Assembly: GCA_903873415.1 (NCBI GenBank)
Contig: CAIQOK010000120.1
Location: forward strand, 1 to 61,040
Length of the DNA stretch: 61,040 nt
From: an uncultured Verrucomicrobiota bacterium
GTDB taxonomy: Bacteria; Verrucomicrobiota; Verrucomicrobiia; Limisphaerales; CAIQOK01
Reading direction: 5' to 3'
In this document: positions 1 to 8,578 of the stretch, piece by piece
Layout of the letters: each line of letters opens with the position of its first letter
How positions within the stretch are numbered: the stretch's first letter is position 1
Notes under the pieces: model-generated
What the model was told of the DNA's origin: nothing
The model's database searches: none
The model's input: the letters and a program-made list of their open reading frames with translations, nothing else
Program-made: the position numbers and the translations under genes

Positions 1-202
1 CTGCCGAGGTGAAAAACCTCACACCGCAAGCCTGGGTCAGGTAGCGGGCCAAGACATCCGAACCTTCTTGATCAGGAAATCTGCGCACCCTGAGGCATGG
101 ATCCGCCGGTCGGATACGGAAGACCTTGGGATCTCGCCGTCTGCCGCAGTCTGAGCAAGGAATCAGATGCTCGGTGTTAAAGCCGTAAAGGTTCCGCGTC
201 AT
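1..202 (-). CDS. Hypothetical protein, partial (N-terminus only)
   Basis: An open minus-strand frame begins with ATG at 202 and runs off the left edge without a stop, giving 67 visible residues. The visible part has a CxxC pair (PCSDCG) followed by a basic stretch, which could be half of a zinc-binding site. It lies downstream of ahcY on the same strand, separated by a strong hairpin at 272-299, so it is probably an independent unit. No ribosome binding site is obvious. I do not recognise a family and the reading rests only on an open frame with plausible codon use. Confidence 0.3.
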   Translation of the reverse strand, partial: MTRNLYGFNTEHLIPCSDCGRRRDPKVFRIRPADPCLRVRRFPDQEGSDVLARYLTQACGVRFFTSA

Positions 203-271
203 TTGTTGCCCGACCGCAGAAGAGTGCTGTTCCAGAATGGTCAGCGCGGGTCGAGGACGATTTTCAAGCGA

Positions 272-299
272 AACGGCGCGTCGTTGCCGACGCGCCGTT
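272..299 (-). terminator. Hairpin after ahcY
   Basis: A perfect 12-bp inverted repeat (AACGGCGCGTCG at 272-283 and its complement at 288-299) with a 4-base loop lies 28 bases beyond the ahcY stop. No clear U-tract follows on the minus strand, so it may be a Rho-assisted or mRNA-stabilising hairpin rather than a classical intrinsic terminator. Confidence 0.55.
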
Positions 300-327
300 G
301 TGCATGGTGGAGCCTGTAAAGACCGGC

Positions 328-1797
328 TTAGTAGCGGTAATGTTCCGGCTTGTAGGGGCCGTTGGCCGACACGCCGAGATAATCGGCCTGTTTCTTGGAG
401 AGCTTGGTCAGCTTGACACCGATCCGGTTGAGATGCAGGCGGGCCACTTCCTCGTCCAGTTGTTTGGACAGGCGGTAGACGCCGACTTTGTTGGTGCCGC
501 GGTTTTTCCACAGATCAATCTGGGCCAGGCACTGATTGGTGAAGCTGGCGCTCATCACGAAGGAAGGGTGGCCGGTGGCGCAACCGAGGTTGACCAAGCG
601 TCCTTCGGCCAGCAGATAGACGGTGCGGCCGTTGGGCAGCACATACTTGTCATACTGCGGCTTCACATTGATACGCTCCACCCCTTTGAGGTTGTTGAGG
701 CGGTCGACCTGTATCTCGTTGTCGAAGTGGCCAATGTTACAAATGATCGCCTGATCCTTCATCTTGAGGATCTGCTCGACCGTGATGACATCGCAGTTGC
801 CGGTGGTGGTGACATACATGTCTGCCGTGCCGAGCGTGTCTTCCAGCGTGGTGACCTCGAAGCCTTCCATCGCCGCCTGCAGGGCGTTGATGGGATCGAT
901 TTCGGTGACGATGACCCGGGCGCCAAATCCGCGGAGTGAATGCGCGCTGCCTTTGCCCACATCGCCGTAGCCGGCCACGACTGCGACCTTGCCGGCGATC
1001 ATCACATCGGTGGCGCGTTTGATCCCGTCAGCCAGCGATTCGCGGCAGCCGTAGAGGTTGTCGAATTTTGATTTGGTCACCGAGTCGTTCACGTTGATGG
1101 CGGGGACCAGGAGTTTGCCCTGCTCGAGCATCTGGTAGAGGCGGTGCACTCCGGTGGTGGTCTCCTCGGAGACGCCCTTCCATTCCTTGACGACCTGACT
1201 CCAGAAGCCGGGGCGTTCCTTGGCCACGCGCTTGAGCAAGGTCTTGATGACGGCGATTTCGTGGTTGTCGCTGGGGGTGTTGACCCAGTTGTCCCCGTTT
1301 TCCAGCTCGTAGCCTTTGTGGATAAGCAGGGTGGCGTCACCGCCATCATCGACGATGAGTTGCGGGCCCAGGTTGCCGGGGTGGGTCAGGGCAGCGAGGG
1401 TGAAGTCCCAGTATTCCTCAAGTGTTTCACCTTTGTGCGCAAAGACCGGAATGCCTTCCTTGGCGATGGCTGCGGCGGCCTGGTCTTGCGTGGAGAAGAT
1501 GTTGCAGCTGGCCCAGCGAACGGAGGCGCCCAATTCGACAAGCGTCTCAATGAGCACGGCCGTCTCGATGGTCATGTGCAGGGAGCCGGTCACGCGCACG
1601 CCCTTGAGGGGTTTGAGCGGGCCGTATTTTGCGCGGATGGCCATCAGGCCCGGCATTTCATGCTCGGACACCTGGATGGTTTTACGGCCCCACTCGGCCA
1701 GAGAGAGGTCCTTGACCTGGAAGTCGGGCTGGACGGCGGTTTTGGCCACGGCCTTGACGGTTTTGGCCCGGGAGGGGGTTAGTTTGATTGCGGGCAT
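328..1797 (-). CDS. ahcY: Adenosylhomocysteinase
   Basis: The 489-residue product hydrolyses S-adenosylhomocysteine to adenosine and homocysteine, removing the inhibitory by-product of SAM-dependent methylation in the cytoplasm. Family signatures are SLHMT (residues 72-76), [11 protein letters not shown] with the substrate/NAD lysines (237-247), the Rossmann motif GYGDVGKG (276-283), and the C-terminal KPEHYRY that reaches into the neighbouring subunit. A helical insertion near residues 185-225 is typical of bacterial forms. The first 20 residues are a low-similarity extension and no better start is visible. It lies 72 bases downstream of metK on the same strand, which fits co-transcription as a methyl-cycle unit under the divergent ArsR-methyltransferase regulator. 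Confidence 0.97.
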   Translation of the reverse strand: MPAIKLTPSRAKTVKAVAKTAVQPDFQVKDLSLAEWGRKTIQVSEHEMPGLMAIRAKYGPLKPLKGVRVTGSLHMTIETAVLIETLVELGASVRWASCNIFSTQDQAAAAIAKEGIPVFAHKGETLEEYWDFTLAALTHPGNLGPQLIVDDGGDATLLIHKGYELENGDNWVNTPSDNHEIAVIKTLLKRVAKERPGFWSQVVKEWKGVSEETTTGVHRLYQMLEQGKLLVPAINVNDSVTKSKFDNLYGCRESLADGIKRATDVMIAGKVAVVAGYGDVGKGSAHSLRGFGARVIVTEIDPINALQAAMEGFEVTTLEDTLGTADMYVTTTGNCDVITVEQILKMKDQAIICNIGHFDNEIQVDRLNNLKGVERINVKPQYDKYVLPNGRTVYLLAEGRLVNLGCATGHPSFVMSASFTNQCLAQIDLWKNRGTNKVGVYRLSKQLDEEVARLHLNRIGVKLTKLSKKQADYLGVSANGPYKPEHYRY

Positions 1798-1838
1798 ATT
1801 ATTATTTCTATTTCTGGTTTCAGTGGGGTGTTTTCAGT

Positions 1839-1862
1839 GGCAAACCGCATCCGCGGTCTGCC
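1839..1862 (-). other. Hairpin between metK and ahcY
   Basis: Two 10-base arms at 1839-1848 and 1853-1862 pair with one mismatch around a 4-base loop, inside the 72-base gap between metK and ahcY. On the minus strand no T-run follows, so it is more likely an mRNA processing or stabilising element, or a partial attenuator, than a full terminator. Confidence 0.4.
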
Positions 1863-1869
1863 GGTTTTC

Positions 1870-3063
1870 TCAGAGGGCGGCTAACAAATCTTCCACCTTG
1901 TTGGTGATTTCCCATGTCAGGTCGGGATCATTCTTCCCGAAATGCCCGTAGTTGGTGGTCTTTGAATAGATCGGACGGCGCAGGTTGAGCTGGTCGATAA
2001 TGTCTGAGGGCTGGAAGCTGAAGACCTCGTTGATCGCGGCGATGATCTTGTCCTCGGGCACGGTGGCCGTGCCGAAGGTGTCCACGTGAACACTGACCGG
2101 GTCGGGATGACCGATGGCGTAGGCGAACTGAACCTCGCACTTGGCGGCGAGTTGGGCTGCAACCACATTCTTGGCGACCCAGCGGCCCATGTAAGCCGCG
2201 CTGCGGGCCACTATCGTCGGATCCTTGCCGGAGAAAGCGCCGCCGCCGTGACGGCCCGAGCCGCCGTAGGAGTCCCCTATGATCGTGCGTCCGGTCAGGC
2301 CCGTGTCGCCTTGGGGGCCGCCGACCACGAAACGGCCGGTGGGGTTGATCAGGAACTCGGTCTTGGCTGTGAGCATTTTGGCGGGCAACACTTTTTTGAT
2401 GACCTTCTCAATGCAGAATTTTTCAATCTCCGCATGGTCCACATCGGCGGAATGCTGGGTGGAAATGACGACATTGGAGATGGCCACGGGAACGCCGTTT
2501 TCATAAATCACGGAGACTTGGGATTTGGCATCGGGGCGCAGCCACGGGACCTTGCCGCCTTTGCGGATCCGGGTCAGTTCCCGGCCGAGCCTGTGGGCAA
2601 ACATGATCGGAGCGGGCATCAGTTCGGGGGTTTCATTTGCGGCGTAGCCGAACATCAATCCTTGGTCGCCGGCGCCCTGCTTGCCGGTCTTCTTGCCTCT
2701 GGCCTTGCGGGCATCCACGCCTTGGGCGATGTCGGGCGACTGACCGGTGAGGATCACGTTGACGAACACCTTGTCGGCATGAAACACATCGTCATCATTG
2801 ACGTAGCCGATTTCGCGGATGGCTTGGCGGGTGATTTTCACCACATCGATCACCTCGGTGGGGTTGCGATAGCCGATTTTGGGGATGGTGATTTCGCCGC
2901 CGACGATGGCGACGTTGGATTTGACGTAGCATTCGCAGGCCACCCGGGAGGTCGGGTCCACGGTCAGGCATGCGTCCAGAACCGCGTCGGAGATGGTGTC
3001 GGCCACTTTGTCGGGGTGCCCCTCGCCGACGGATTCAGAGGAAAAGATGTATCGATTGCTCAT
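1870..3063 (-). CDS. metK: S-adenosylmethionine synthase
   Basis: The 397-residue enzyme makes SAM from methionine and ATP. Visible signatures are the N-terminal GEGHPDK (residues 13-19, ATP and metal contacts), [12 protein letters not shown] in the central domain, and the glycine-rich phosphate-binding segment [11 protein letters not shown]. Length is close to the roughly 385-400 residues usual for bacterial MetK. It is the first gene of a probable metK-ahcY operon and is transcribed away from the ArsR-methyltransferase gene. A palindrome in the shared 122-base intergenic region overlaps its candidate -10 element, so regulation by that protein is likely. Confidence 0.98.
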   Translation of the reverse strand: MSNRYIFSSESVGEGHPDKVADTISDAVLDACLTVDPTSRVACECYVKSNVAIVGGEITIPKIGYRNPTEVIDVVKITRQAIREIGYVNDDDVFHADKVFVNVILTGQSPDIAQGVDARKARGKKTGKQGAGDQGLMFGYAANETPELMPAPIMFAHRLGRELTRIRKGGKVPWLRPDAKSQVSVIYENGVPVAISNVVISTQHSADVDHAEIEKFCIEKVIKKVLPAKMLTAKTEFLINPTGRFVVGGPQGDTGLTGRTIIGDSYGGSGRHGGGAFSGKDPTIVARSAAYMGRWVAKNVVAAQLAAKCEVQFAYAIGHPDPVSVHVDTFGTATVPEDKIIAAINEVFSFQPSDIIDQLNLRRPIYSKTTNYGHFGKNDPDLTWEITNKVEDLLAAL

Positions 3064-3101
3064 GGAATATGTGTTGTTTCAACCGCAGCGCCAATAACAT
3101 A

Positions 3102-3129
3102 TTGACGTATCATGATGTGATGATATATA
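3102..3129 (+). promoter_or_regulatory. Candidate promoter of the ArsR-methyltransferase gene
   Basis: TTGACG at 3102-3107 and TATATA at 3124-3129 are spaced by 16 bases and resemble sigma-70 -35 and -10 boxes. The palindrome at 3108-3125 fills the spacer, an arrangement expected for autorepression. Confidence 0.5.
3108..3125. promoter_or_regulatory. Palindromic operator, SahR-like
   Basis: TATCAT (3108-3113) and ATGATA (3120-3125) form a perfect 6-6-6 inverted repeat. It occupies the spacer of the plus-strand promoter and the candidate -10 of the minus-strand metK promoter. ArsR-family regulators bind such AT-rich dyads. Known SahR regulators of the SAM cycle in proteobacteria are ArsR-family proteins controlling the same genes; extending that name here is inference. 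Confidence 0.6.
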
Positions 3130-3147
3130 GTCTTGGCACCGCGTCAA
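3120..3147 (-). promoter_or_regulatory. Candidate metK promoter
   Basis: On the minus strand TTGACG (3147 to 3142) and TATCAT (3125 to 3120) are separated by 16 bases. The -10 hexamer is the right half of the palindrome at 3108-3125, so a protein bound there would block RNA polymerase. Confidence 0.45.
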
Positions 3148-3185
3148 CTTGTTTCCGGTAAAAAGTTGCGCGCGGGCCCGAAACC

Positions 3186-4115
3186 ATGCCCGCTATTTTA
3201 AAAGCACTCAAAGCCCTGTCCGACCCGACCCGGCTGCGCATCGTGGCGCTGCTCGTGCACGACGAGCTCTCGGTCAATGAATTGCAGGAGATCACCCGCC
3301 TGGGTCAGTCGCGCATCTCGACCCATCTGGGGCTGCTGGCCGACTGCGACCTGGTTCGCGCCAGGCGCGAGGGCAAGCGGACCTTTTACAAGCTCAATAG
3401 TCAGGCCGCCGGGGCCACCGGCGAGTTCATCCAGCTGGCGATCCGCGGGGCTCTTGAGTTGCCGGAGCAGGGGGGCGATCAGATCAATCTCAAGCGGATT
3501 CTGCACCGGCGCCGGGAGCAGGCGACGGTTTTTTTCAACCAGGTGGCCGGACGTTTCGACCGCGTTTATGGTCCGGGCCGGTCATGGCAGGCATTCGGGC
3601 ATTTGCTGCTGCGCATTCTGCCGCCTTTGGTGGTGGCGGATCTGGGGGCGGGCGAAGGACTCCTGAGCGAGCTGCTCGCGCGGCGCTGCAAGAAAGTGAT
3701 CGCGGTGGACAACTCGGAAAAAATCGTTGCCTTCGGCGCCGCCAAAGCGAAGAAGAACGGCCTGAAAAACCTGGAGTTTCGCCAGGGCGACCTGCAAAGC
3801 CCTCCGATCGAGGCCGGGAGCGTTGACCTGGTGATACTCAGCCAGGCGCTGCACCACGCTTCATTGCCTTCGGCGGCCGTGACGGCGGCGTATCAGATCC
3901 TCAAACCCGGCGGCCAGATTCTCATTCTCGATCTGCTAAAGCATGGGTTCACCAAGGCCCACGAGCTCTACGGTGACCGATGGCTTGGATTTGCGGAGAG
4001 CGATCTTCACTCCTGGCTTGAGACTGCGGGATTCAAACGCATTGAAATCAGCGTGGTGGCACGCGAGGAGCAGCCGCCGCATTTCGAGACGATGCTGGCC
4101 GGGGCGGAGAAGTGA
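3186..4115 (+). CDS. ArsR-family regulator fused to a SAM-dependent methyltransferase domain
   Basis: The 309-residue protein has an N-terminal winged helix of ArsR type (about residues 1-75, with SDPTRLRIV and the recognition-helix region GQSRISTHLGLL) and a C-terminal class I methyltransferase domain (about 115-305, motif I DLGAGEG at 152-158 and a later QALHHA segment). The metal-binding cysteines of classical ArsR sensors are absent, and the methyltransferase domain suggests sensing of SAM or SAH. It is divergent from metK and ahcY with a palindrome between them. This matches the logic of SahR, the ArsR-type SAM-cycle repressor described in proteobacteria. Whether the domain methylates anything is unknown. 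Confidence 0.9.
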   Translation: MPAILKALKALSDPTRLRIVALLVHDELSVNELQEITRLGQSRISTHLGLLADCDLVRARREGKRTFYKLNSQAAGATGEFIQLAIRGALELPEQGGDQINLKRILHRRREQATVFFNQVAGRFDRVYGPGRSWQAFGHLLLRILPPLVVADLGAGEGLLSELLARRCKKVIAVDNSEKIVAFGAAKAKKNGLKNLEFRQGDLQSPPIEAGSVDLVILSQALHHASLPSAAVTAAYQILKPGGQILILDLLKHGFTKAHELYGDRWLGFAESDLHSWLETAGFKRIEISVVAREEQPPHFETMLAGAEK

Positions 4116-4191
4116 CCGTGTGTGGGGGGCGGCTGATGGGCAGTGCCAGAGCAGTGTTCCGGGGACGCGAATTTCAAATTGCTCTCGAGGC

Positions 4192-5235
4192 CTAAGAATC
4201 GGGGTGTGGTTCTAGAATTTTTCTGGCGGCCCGCAGGACCGACTGGGCCAGTTCGGGAGGGTGCATCACGCGGGCATCGCCGCCCCAGCTCAATACCCAG
4301 CGTTCCACCTCGCTCAGGGCGGAAAGGTTGAAGGACAATTCCACTTGGCCTCCTGCCAGTTCGGTGAGCTGCTGCGACTCGTGCCATTTTTTTTCGCGGA
4401 TGTAATCGGCGACGCGGGCCTGAAAGCGCAGCACCACATTAAAGGATCCCTCGCCGGACTGTACGCCGAAGCTGCCGCGCAACCTTTGATCCAGGGAGAA
4501 TTTTTCGGGCGCGCTGAACGAGTGCCCGGTCAGGGTCACGGACCGCATTCGCGCCGGCACGAAGGTGCGGATGTCCTTGCGCAGGTGGTCGAAGGCGAAC
4601 AGATACCACTCGCCGTTGATGTTGGCGAGGTGATAAGGGTCAACGATCCGATGTTCGGGGGCCTTGCCGCCGGGTTTGCGGTAGAGCAGTTTCAGCTGTC
4701 TGCGCTGTGCGGTGGCCCGGGCCAGCGTGTCGAATATTTCCAGACTCAGAACCGGTTCCACCCGGGTGCGGAAGGAGATGGTTTCCTCCATTTGCGCCAG
4801 GTTGAGGGAGATGGTGTCGGGCAGGGCCTGTTCCATTTTCCGCAGGGCGCTGAGAAGCGGTTTCTCGAAGCTGGTGCCGCGGTATTGCTGGAGGGCCTTT
4901 TCCGCCACCACCAGCGCAAAGAGTTCGCCTTCGGAAATCTGCAGGGTGGGGAAGGTCCCCACCTCTGCGGTGTAATAGAACCCGAAACGTTTGCTGTCGT
5001 AGGCGATGGGCAACTGCAGCCGGTCCCGCATGAAGTCCAGATCTCGGTGGACGGACTTGGTGCTGACCTCGAGGAGGCGGGCCAGCGTGGTGGCGTTGGG
5101 CAGGCTGGCTGACTGCAGGGCCTGATGAATGCGGAGCATGCGCTCCAAGGGCGGGCGTGAGGAGAGGCTCCGCTTGGGCGGCTGGGTCTTAGAGCCCGGT
5201 GAGGGACGGGGCTGGCGTTTGGCTGGAGTCGTCAA
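4192..5235 (-). CDS. WYL-domain transcriptional regulator
   Basis: The 347-residue protein has a DeoR-like winged helix (about residues 33-95, including TLARLLEVSTKSVHRDLDFM), a middle helical region, and a WYL domain with GEWYLFAFD followed by RTFVPARM, then a WCX-like C-terminal region. WYL proteins are DNA-binding regulators that sense ligands such as nucleotides or nucleic acid ends; the target here is unknown. The long frame starts at 5235 and overlaps the upstream lipoprotein gene by 47 bases. An internal ATG at 5139 (residue 33) begins exactly at the conserved domain and may be the true start. Confidence 0.85.
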   Translation of the reverse strand: MTTPAKRQPRPSPGSKTQPPKRSLSSRPPLERMLRIHQALQSASLPNATTLARLLEVSTKSVHRDLDFMRDRLQLPIAYDSKRFGFYYTAEVGTFPTLQISEGELFALVVAEKALQQYRGTSFEKPLLSALRKMEQALPDTISLNLAQMEETISFRTRVEPVLSLEIFDTLARATAQRRQLKLLYRKPGGKAPEHRIVDPYHLANINGEWYLFAFDHLRKDIRTFVPARMRSVTLTGHSFSAPEKFSLDQRLRGSFGVQSGEGSFNVVLRFQARVADYIREKKWHESQQLTELAGGQVELSFNLSALSEVERWVLSWGGDARVMHPPELAQSVLRAARKILEPHPDS

Positions 5236-5641
5236 GAATCAGGGCTCCGTTGAGCTCTTTGGTTCGGCGCGATTTGATCAGCACCACCCGATCGAATCCA
5301 CAGCCGCGCAGCAGGCTGTTCCATTCCGTTACCAGTTCCCGTTGTTTCTCGGGTGAAAAATCCCAGGCGGTGACCACCACGGCCAGATTGCGTTTTTGGA
5401 TCTGCATCCGATCCAGAACCTGGTTGAAGTGCTGGCGCGCGACTGGCAGCAGAAATCCATTCTCTTCATATCTGGGCTGCGTGAGGAAAGTATAGTCCCA
5501 GCTGTTGAACTGCAATACCGCATTGGCGGAGGATGCCTCATGGAAAAAACGGGGCGAGCTGGCCGTGGTGGTTGCGCAGCCTGCCAGAAGAAGTCCCGCA
5601 AACCCGCCCAATATTCCGATCCGCCATGATTTCATAAACAT
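5189..5641 (-). CDS. Small predicted lipoprotein, function unknown
   Basis: The 150-residue protein starts with a basic, hydrophobic signal sequence ending in the lipobox LLAGC (Cys22), so it should be lipid-anchored in the cell envelope. The mature part is soluble, with no transmembrane segment and a predicted mixed alpha/beta composition. I do not recognise a family. The gene follows rho on the same strand after a terminator, and its 3' end overlaps the WYL regulator gene, suggesting that these two are co-transcribed. Confidence 0.7.
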   Translation of the reverse strand: MFMKSWRIGILGGFAGLLLAGCATTTASSPRFFHEASSANAVLQFNSWDYTFLTQPRYEENGFLLPVARQHFNQVLDRMQIQKRNLAVVVTAWDFSPEKQRELVTEWNSLLRGCGFDRVVLIKSRRTKELNGALILDDSSQTPAPSLTGL

Positions 5642-5749
5642 GATATTTACCGGCAGGATGACCTTCAGCGACCGCCGTTTTGGCTGGTGCCGGTCTTCCG
5701 TAACAAGTGTTCATCGGCAGGTTGCGGCGTGGACTTGAGTGAAAAGAAC

Positions 5750-5785
5750 AAAAAAAAGCCCCCCCGGAGCCGAGCGCCGGTGGGG
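5750..5785 (-). terminator. Intrinsic terminator of rho
   Basis: A GC-rich hairpin (CCCC-C-CCGG at 5759-5767 with CCGG-T-GGGG at 5777-5785) is followed on the minus strand by eight U residues (5757 to 5750). It begins 24 bases after the rho stop. Confidence 0.8.
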
Positions 5786-5808
5786 TGGAAAAACTAGGGG
5801 TGCGCGAA

Positions 5809-6945
5809 TCAGGCTCCTTTGTCCAACCTGGCCAGGAGTTCGTCGTTGGTCTTGTGTTTTTTGAGGGCGGCAGTCAGGGTTTCCATTGCTTCAACCGGGT
5901 TGAGATCGACCATGGTGCGGCGCAGTTTTCGCACGGCTTCCATCTGCTTGACGGGGAAGAGTTTTTCCTCCTTGCGGGTGCCGCTCTTGGGGATATCAAT
6001 GGCCGGATAGAGTCGGCGGTCGGAGAGTTTGCGGTCCAGAATAAGTTCCATGTTGCCGGTGCCCTTGAACTCCTGGAAAATCAGCTCGTCCATGCGTGAG
6101 CCGGTATCCACCAGTGCCGTGGCGAGGATGGTCAGGGACCCGCCAAACTCGATTTTACGGGCGGAGGCGAACATTTTTCGGGGGATTTCCAAGGCCCGGG
6201 CGTCGACGCCGCCGGTCATGGTCCGGCCGCTGCCGCCATGCACGCTATTGTAGGCGCGGGCCACGCGAGTCAAAGAGTCGAGCAGCACGAACACGTCCTT
6301 GCCCCCCTCGACCATGCGCCGGCAGCGCTCAATCATGAAACGGGAGAGCCGCACATGGGTTTCGAGGTCCTGATCGTTCGAGGATGCCACCACCTCGGCT
6401 TTGACCGAGCGGTGGAAGTCGGTGACCTCCTCGGGGCGCTCATCAATCAGCAGCACGATCACGTGGACTTCGGGATGGTTGGTGGTGATGGCATTGGCGA
6501 TCTGCTTCAGAATGGTGGTCTTTCCGGTGCGCGGCGGGGCCACAATCAGTCCGCGCGTGCCCTTCCCGATGGGGGTCACCATGTCGATGACCCGGGTCTC
6601 AAGGAGATCGGGATCGGTTTCGAGCCGGAATTTTTCGATGGGATCGATGGTCGTCAGGTTTTCAAAGCGCACGGCCTTGGTGTAATCCTGGAAAGCCATG
6701 TCGTTGACCCGCTCGACGGTTTTGAGTTGCGGGCTGGTGCCGCGGTGCGGGGGTTGAGTTTGGCCCACAACGTGGCTGCCCTCGCGCAAGAAGTTCTTCT
6801 TGATTGTGTCAGGCGTGACGAAGATGTCCGAAGGCTTGGGGTGGAAATAATTCAGGGGGGTGCGGAGGAATCCGAATCCTTTTTCGGAGATTTCCAGATA
6901 GCCGGAACCGCTTTCCTGCCCGTTGTTTTTGGTGTCAGTGCTCAT
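5809..6945 (-). CDS. rho: Transcription termination factor Rho
   Basis: The 378-residue protein is a hexameric RNA-dependent ATPase that ends transcripts. The cold-shock-like RNA-binding fold is near residues 13-90 (GYLEISEKGFGFLR). The RecA-like motor has the P-loop APPRTGKT (136-143), the Walker B region VFVLLDSLTR, and the conserved MTGGVDARALEIPRK and ATALVDTGSRMD segments. It is shorter than E. coli Rho (419 residues) because it lacks the N-terminal helix bundle. The P-loop has RT where E. coli has KA, a substitution also seen in other phyla. It is transcribed alone from a 290-base upstream region. Confidence 0.97.
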   Translation of the reverse strand: MSTDTKNNGQESGSGYLEISEKGFGFLRTPLNYFHPKPSDIFVTPDTIKKNFLREGSHVVGQTQPPHRGTSPQLKTVERVNDMAFQDYTKAVRFENLTTIDPIEKFRLETDPDLLETRVIDMVTPIGKGTRGLIVAPPRTGKTTILKQIANAITTNHPEVHVIVLLIDERPEEVTDFHRSVKAEVVASSNDQDLETHVRLSRFMIERCRRMVEGGKDVFVLLDSLTRVARAYNSVHGGSGRTMTGGVDARALEIPRKMFASARKIEFGGSLTILATALVDTGSRMDELIFQEFKGTGNMELILDRKLSDRRLYPAIDIPKSGTRKEEKLFPVKQMEAVRKLRRTMVDLNPVEAMETLTAALKKHKTNDELLARLDKGA

Positions 6946-7143
6946 AGCTGCTTTGTGTAGTCAAAAGGCATCGAGAAAATAACCCGAAATCCGAAACTTA
7001 TCCGTGAAATTTTGGGAAGCTGCCGCGGCGGGAAATTGGAAAAAACCGCTCCGCTCGCGACTAACATGCCTTCGACAAATAGAGTTTTAGATTAAATATC
7101 CTTGCAGCGCAACATCTATTTGAAAACATCCTTTTAAAAAAAT
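6946..7143. other. Leader region upstream of rho
   Basis: This AT-rich stretch should hold the rho promoter on the minus strand. I see only weak matches to -35/-10 boxes and no open frame worth calling. Rho genes often carry long autoregulated leaders. Confidence 0.3.
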
Positions 7144-7161
7144 ACCCGGCCTAAACCGGGT
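7133..7161 (-). terminator. Intrinsic terminator of cysK
   Basis: ACCCGG (7144-7149) and CCGGGT (7156-7161) form a hairpin with a 6-base loop, followed on the minus strand by a long U-tract (about 7143 to 7133). A T-run on the other side means that it could also work on the plus strand. Confidence 0.8.
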
Positions 7162-7235
7162 TGTTTTTTCAGGCTTGGTTCAGGCCAGGGTTAAACGGCT
7201 TCGGCCCGATCCGGCAGAAGGGGTGGTTGCTCGTT

Positions 7236-8219
7236 TCAGCCACCGACCTCGGCTCGGGCTTCGGCGGCCAGAGGCGTGCTGAGGTAGCGTTCGCCGGTGG
7301 AGCAGGCGATGGTCACAATGATCTTGCCCTTGTTTTCCGGGCGTTTGGCCGCCTCGATGGCCGCCACCACATTGGCGCCGGAGGAAATACCGGCCAGAAT
7401 CCCTTCCTCCTTGGCCAGACGCCGGGCCATGGCAAAGGCCTCGTCGTTGCCGACCTGAAGGCATTCGACGATCTGCGGATTGCCTTTTGAATCGTGCAAA
7501 TGCAGGTTTTTCGGCACGAATCCCGCCCCGGTGCCTTGAATCTTGTGAGGCCCGGGTTTGACCGGCAGGCCCGCCAGCGTCTGCGAGATGACCGGGGAAT
7601 CCTTGGGTTCGACCGCGATGGCTTGGAAGGAGGGTTTCTTGGCCTTGAGTGCTTCCACACAGCCGGTGATGGTGCCGCCGGTGCCTACTGCCGCGACCAG
7701 AATGTCCACCTGTCCGTCGGTGTCCTCCCAGATTTCCAAGGCCGTGGTGCGTTGATGAACGGCGGGGTTGGCGGGGTTTTCAAATTGCTGCGGGATCCAG
7801 GAATTCGGGGTTTCCTTGGCAAGTTGCTCCGCCTTTGCAATGGCACCTCTCATCCCTTCGGTGCCGGGGGTTAGCACCAGTTTGGCCCCGAGCATGGCCA
7901 GAAGAGTGCGGCGCTCCACCGACATGGTCTCAGGCATCGTCAGGATTATTTTGTAGCCCTTTGCCGCCGCCACAAAGGCCAGGGCAATGCCGGTATTCCC
8001 GCTCGTCGGCTCAATGATCACCGTGTCGGCGTTGATAACTCCTCGCTGCTCCGCGTCTTCGATCATCGCCATCCCGATGCGGTCTTTTACGCTGCTGAGC
8101 GGATTGAAGAACTCGCATTTCAGCAGGATGGTGGCGTGCAGCCCTGCGGTGACTTTGTTCAAGCGCACCAGTGGGGTGCGTCCGACGGTTTCAAGAATAT
8201 TATTATAAATTCGGCCCAT
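7236..8219 (-). CDS. cysK: Cysteine synthase A (O-acetylserine sulfhydrylase)
   Basis: The 327-residue PLP enzyme makes cysteine from O-acetylserine and sulfide. Motifs are the PLP lysine in SSVKDR (Lys45), the asparagine loop PTSGNTGIA, the phosphate-binding GTGGT region, and the C-terminal [11 protein letters not shown]. The frame is open to 8264, but the family start ([20 protein letters not shown]) corresponds to ATG at 8219, which I chose. It is followed by a good terminator and appears monocistronic. CysK and CysM are hard to separate by sequence alone; overall similarity favours CysK. Confidence 0.95.
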   Translation of the reverse strand: MGRIYNNILETVGRTPLVRLNKVTAGLHATILLKCEFFNPLSSVKDRIGMAMIEDAEQRGVINADTVIIEPTSGNTGIALAFVAAAKGYKIILTMPETMSVERRTLLAMLGAKLVLTPGTEGMRGAIAKAEQLAKETPNSWIPQQFENPANPAVHQRTTALEIWEDTDGQVDILVAAVGTGGTITGCVEALKAKKPSFQAIAVEPKDSPVISQTLAGLPVKPGPHKIQGTGAGFVPKNLHLHDSKGNPQIVECLQVGNDEAFAMARRLAKEEGILAGISSGANVVAAIEAAKRPENKGKIIVTIACSTGERYLSTPLAAEARAEVGG

Positions 8220-8369
8220 AAGTTTTAAGAGAGTTGGATGAGTGCCTGACTGTATTGTGGCCAAAGCGGGCTGCGGGGCAAGTGTTTTTCCGAGGCTGTC
8301 CGAGGCGGATTGGCGCTAGGGGGCGGGTCGCAGGACAGAGAGTCACCGTTGTCGGGGAGGGATCGGCGC

Positions 8370-8395
8370 AAAAAAAGCCGCTCCGGAGAGCGGCT
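8370..8395 (-). terminator. Intrinsic terminator of the 37-residue basic gene
   Basis: AGCCGCTC (8376-8383) pairs perfectly with GAGCGGCT (8388-8395) around a 4-base loop, and seven U residues follow on the minus strand (8376 to 8370). It starts 26 bases after the stop of the small gene. Confidence 0.85.
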
Positions 8396-8420
8396 AAAAT
8401 CAACGGGGCAGGGCGGGTTC

Positions 8421-8534
8421 TCAGCCCTTGGACGCGGCTGTTTTCGGGAACTTGGCGTTGACGGCGGCTTTTTTGCGCTTGGTGTAGCGCTCACGACGGT
8501 TTTTCTTTTCGGTTTTGTTGTATTGTTTGCCCAT
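8421..8534 (-). CDS. Small highly basic protein, 37 residues
   Basis: ATG at 8534 opens a 37-codon frame ending in TGA at 8421. The product begins MGKQYNKTEKKNRRERYTKR and continues lysine- and alanine-rich; roughly 40 percent of residues are Lys or Arg. Such composition suggests binding to RNA, perhaps the ribosome. A strong intrinsic terminator follows directly, which argues that this is a real transcribed gene. It does not match the Thx-type small ribosomal protein pattern that I know. The upstream gap to the divergent lipoprotein gene is only 44 bases. Confidence 0.65.
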   Translation of the reverse strand: MGKQYNKTEKKNRRERYTKRKKAAVNAKFPKTAASKG

Positions 8535-8578
8535 AAGACTTTACTTTTATTTCGCGTTACGATTTCGTTGAACACACT

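Noticed and set aside
2086-3105. Long plus-strand open frame opposite metK
   Set aside because: It is antisense to an unmistakable MetK and results from high third-position GC.
3064-3185. A SAM or SAH riboswitch upstream of metK
   Set aside because: The leader is short and shows no conserved riboswitch core; the palindrome and divergent regulator explain control better.
8421-8534. Assignment of the 37-residue basic protein as ribosomal protein Thx
   Set aside because: The Thx pattern (MGKGDRRTRRGK) is not present; only the basic character is shared.
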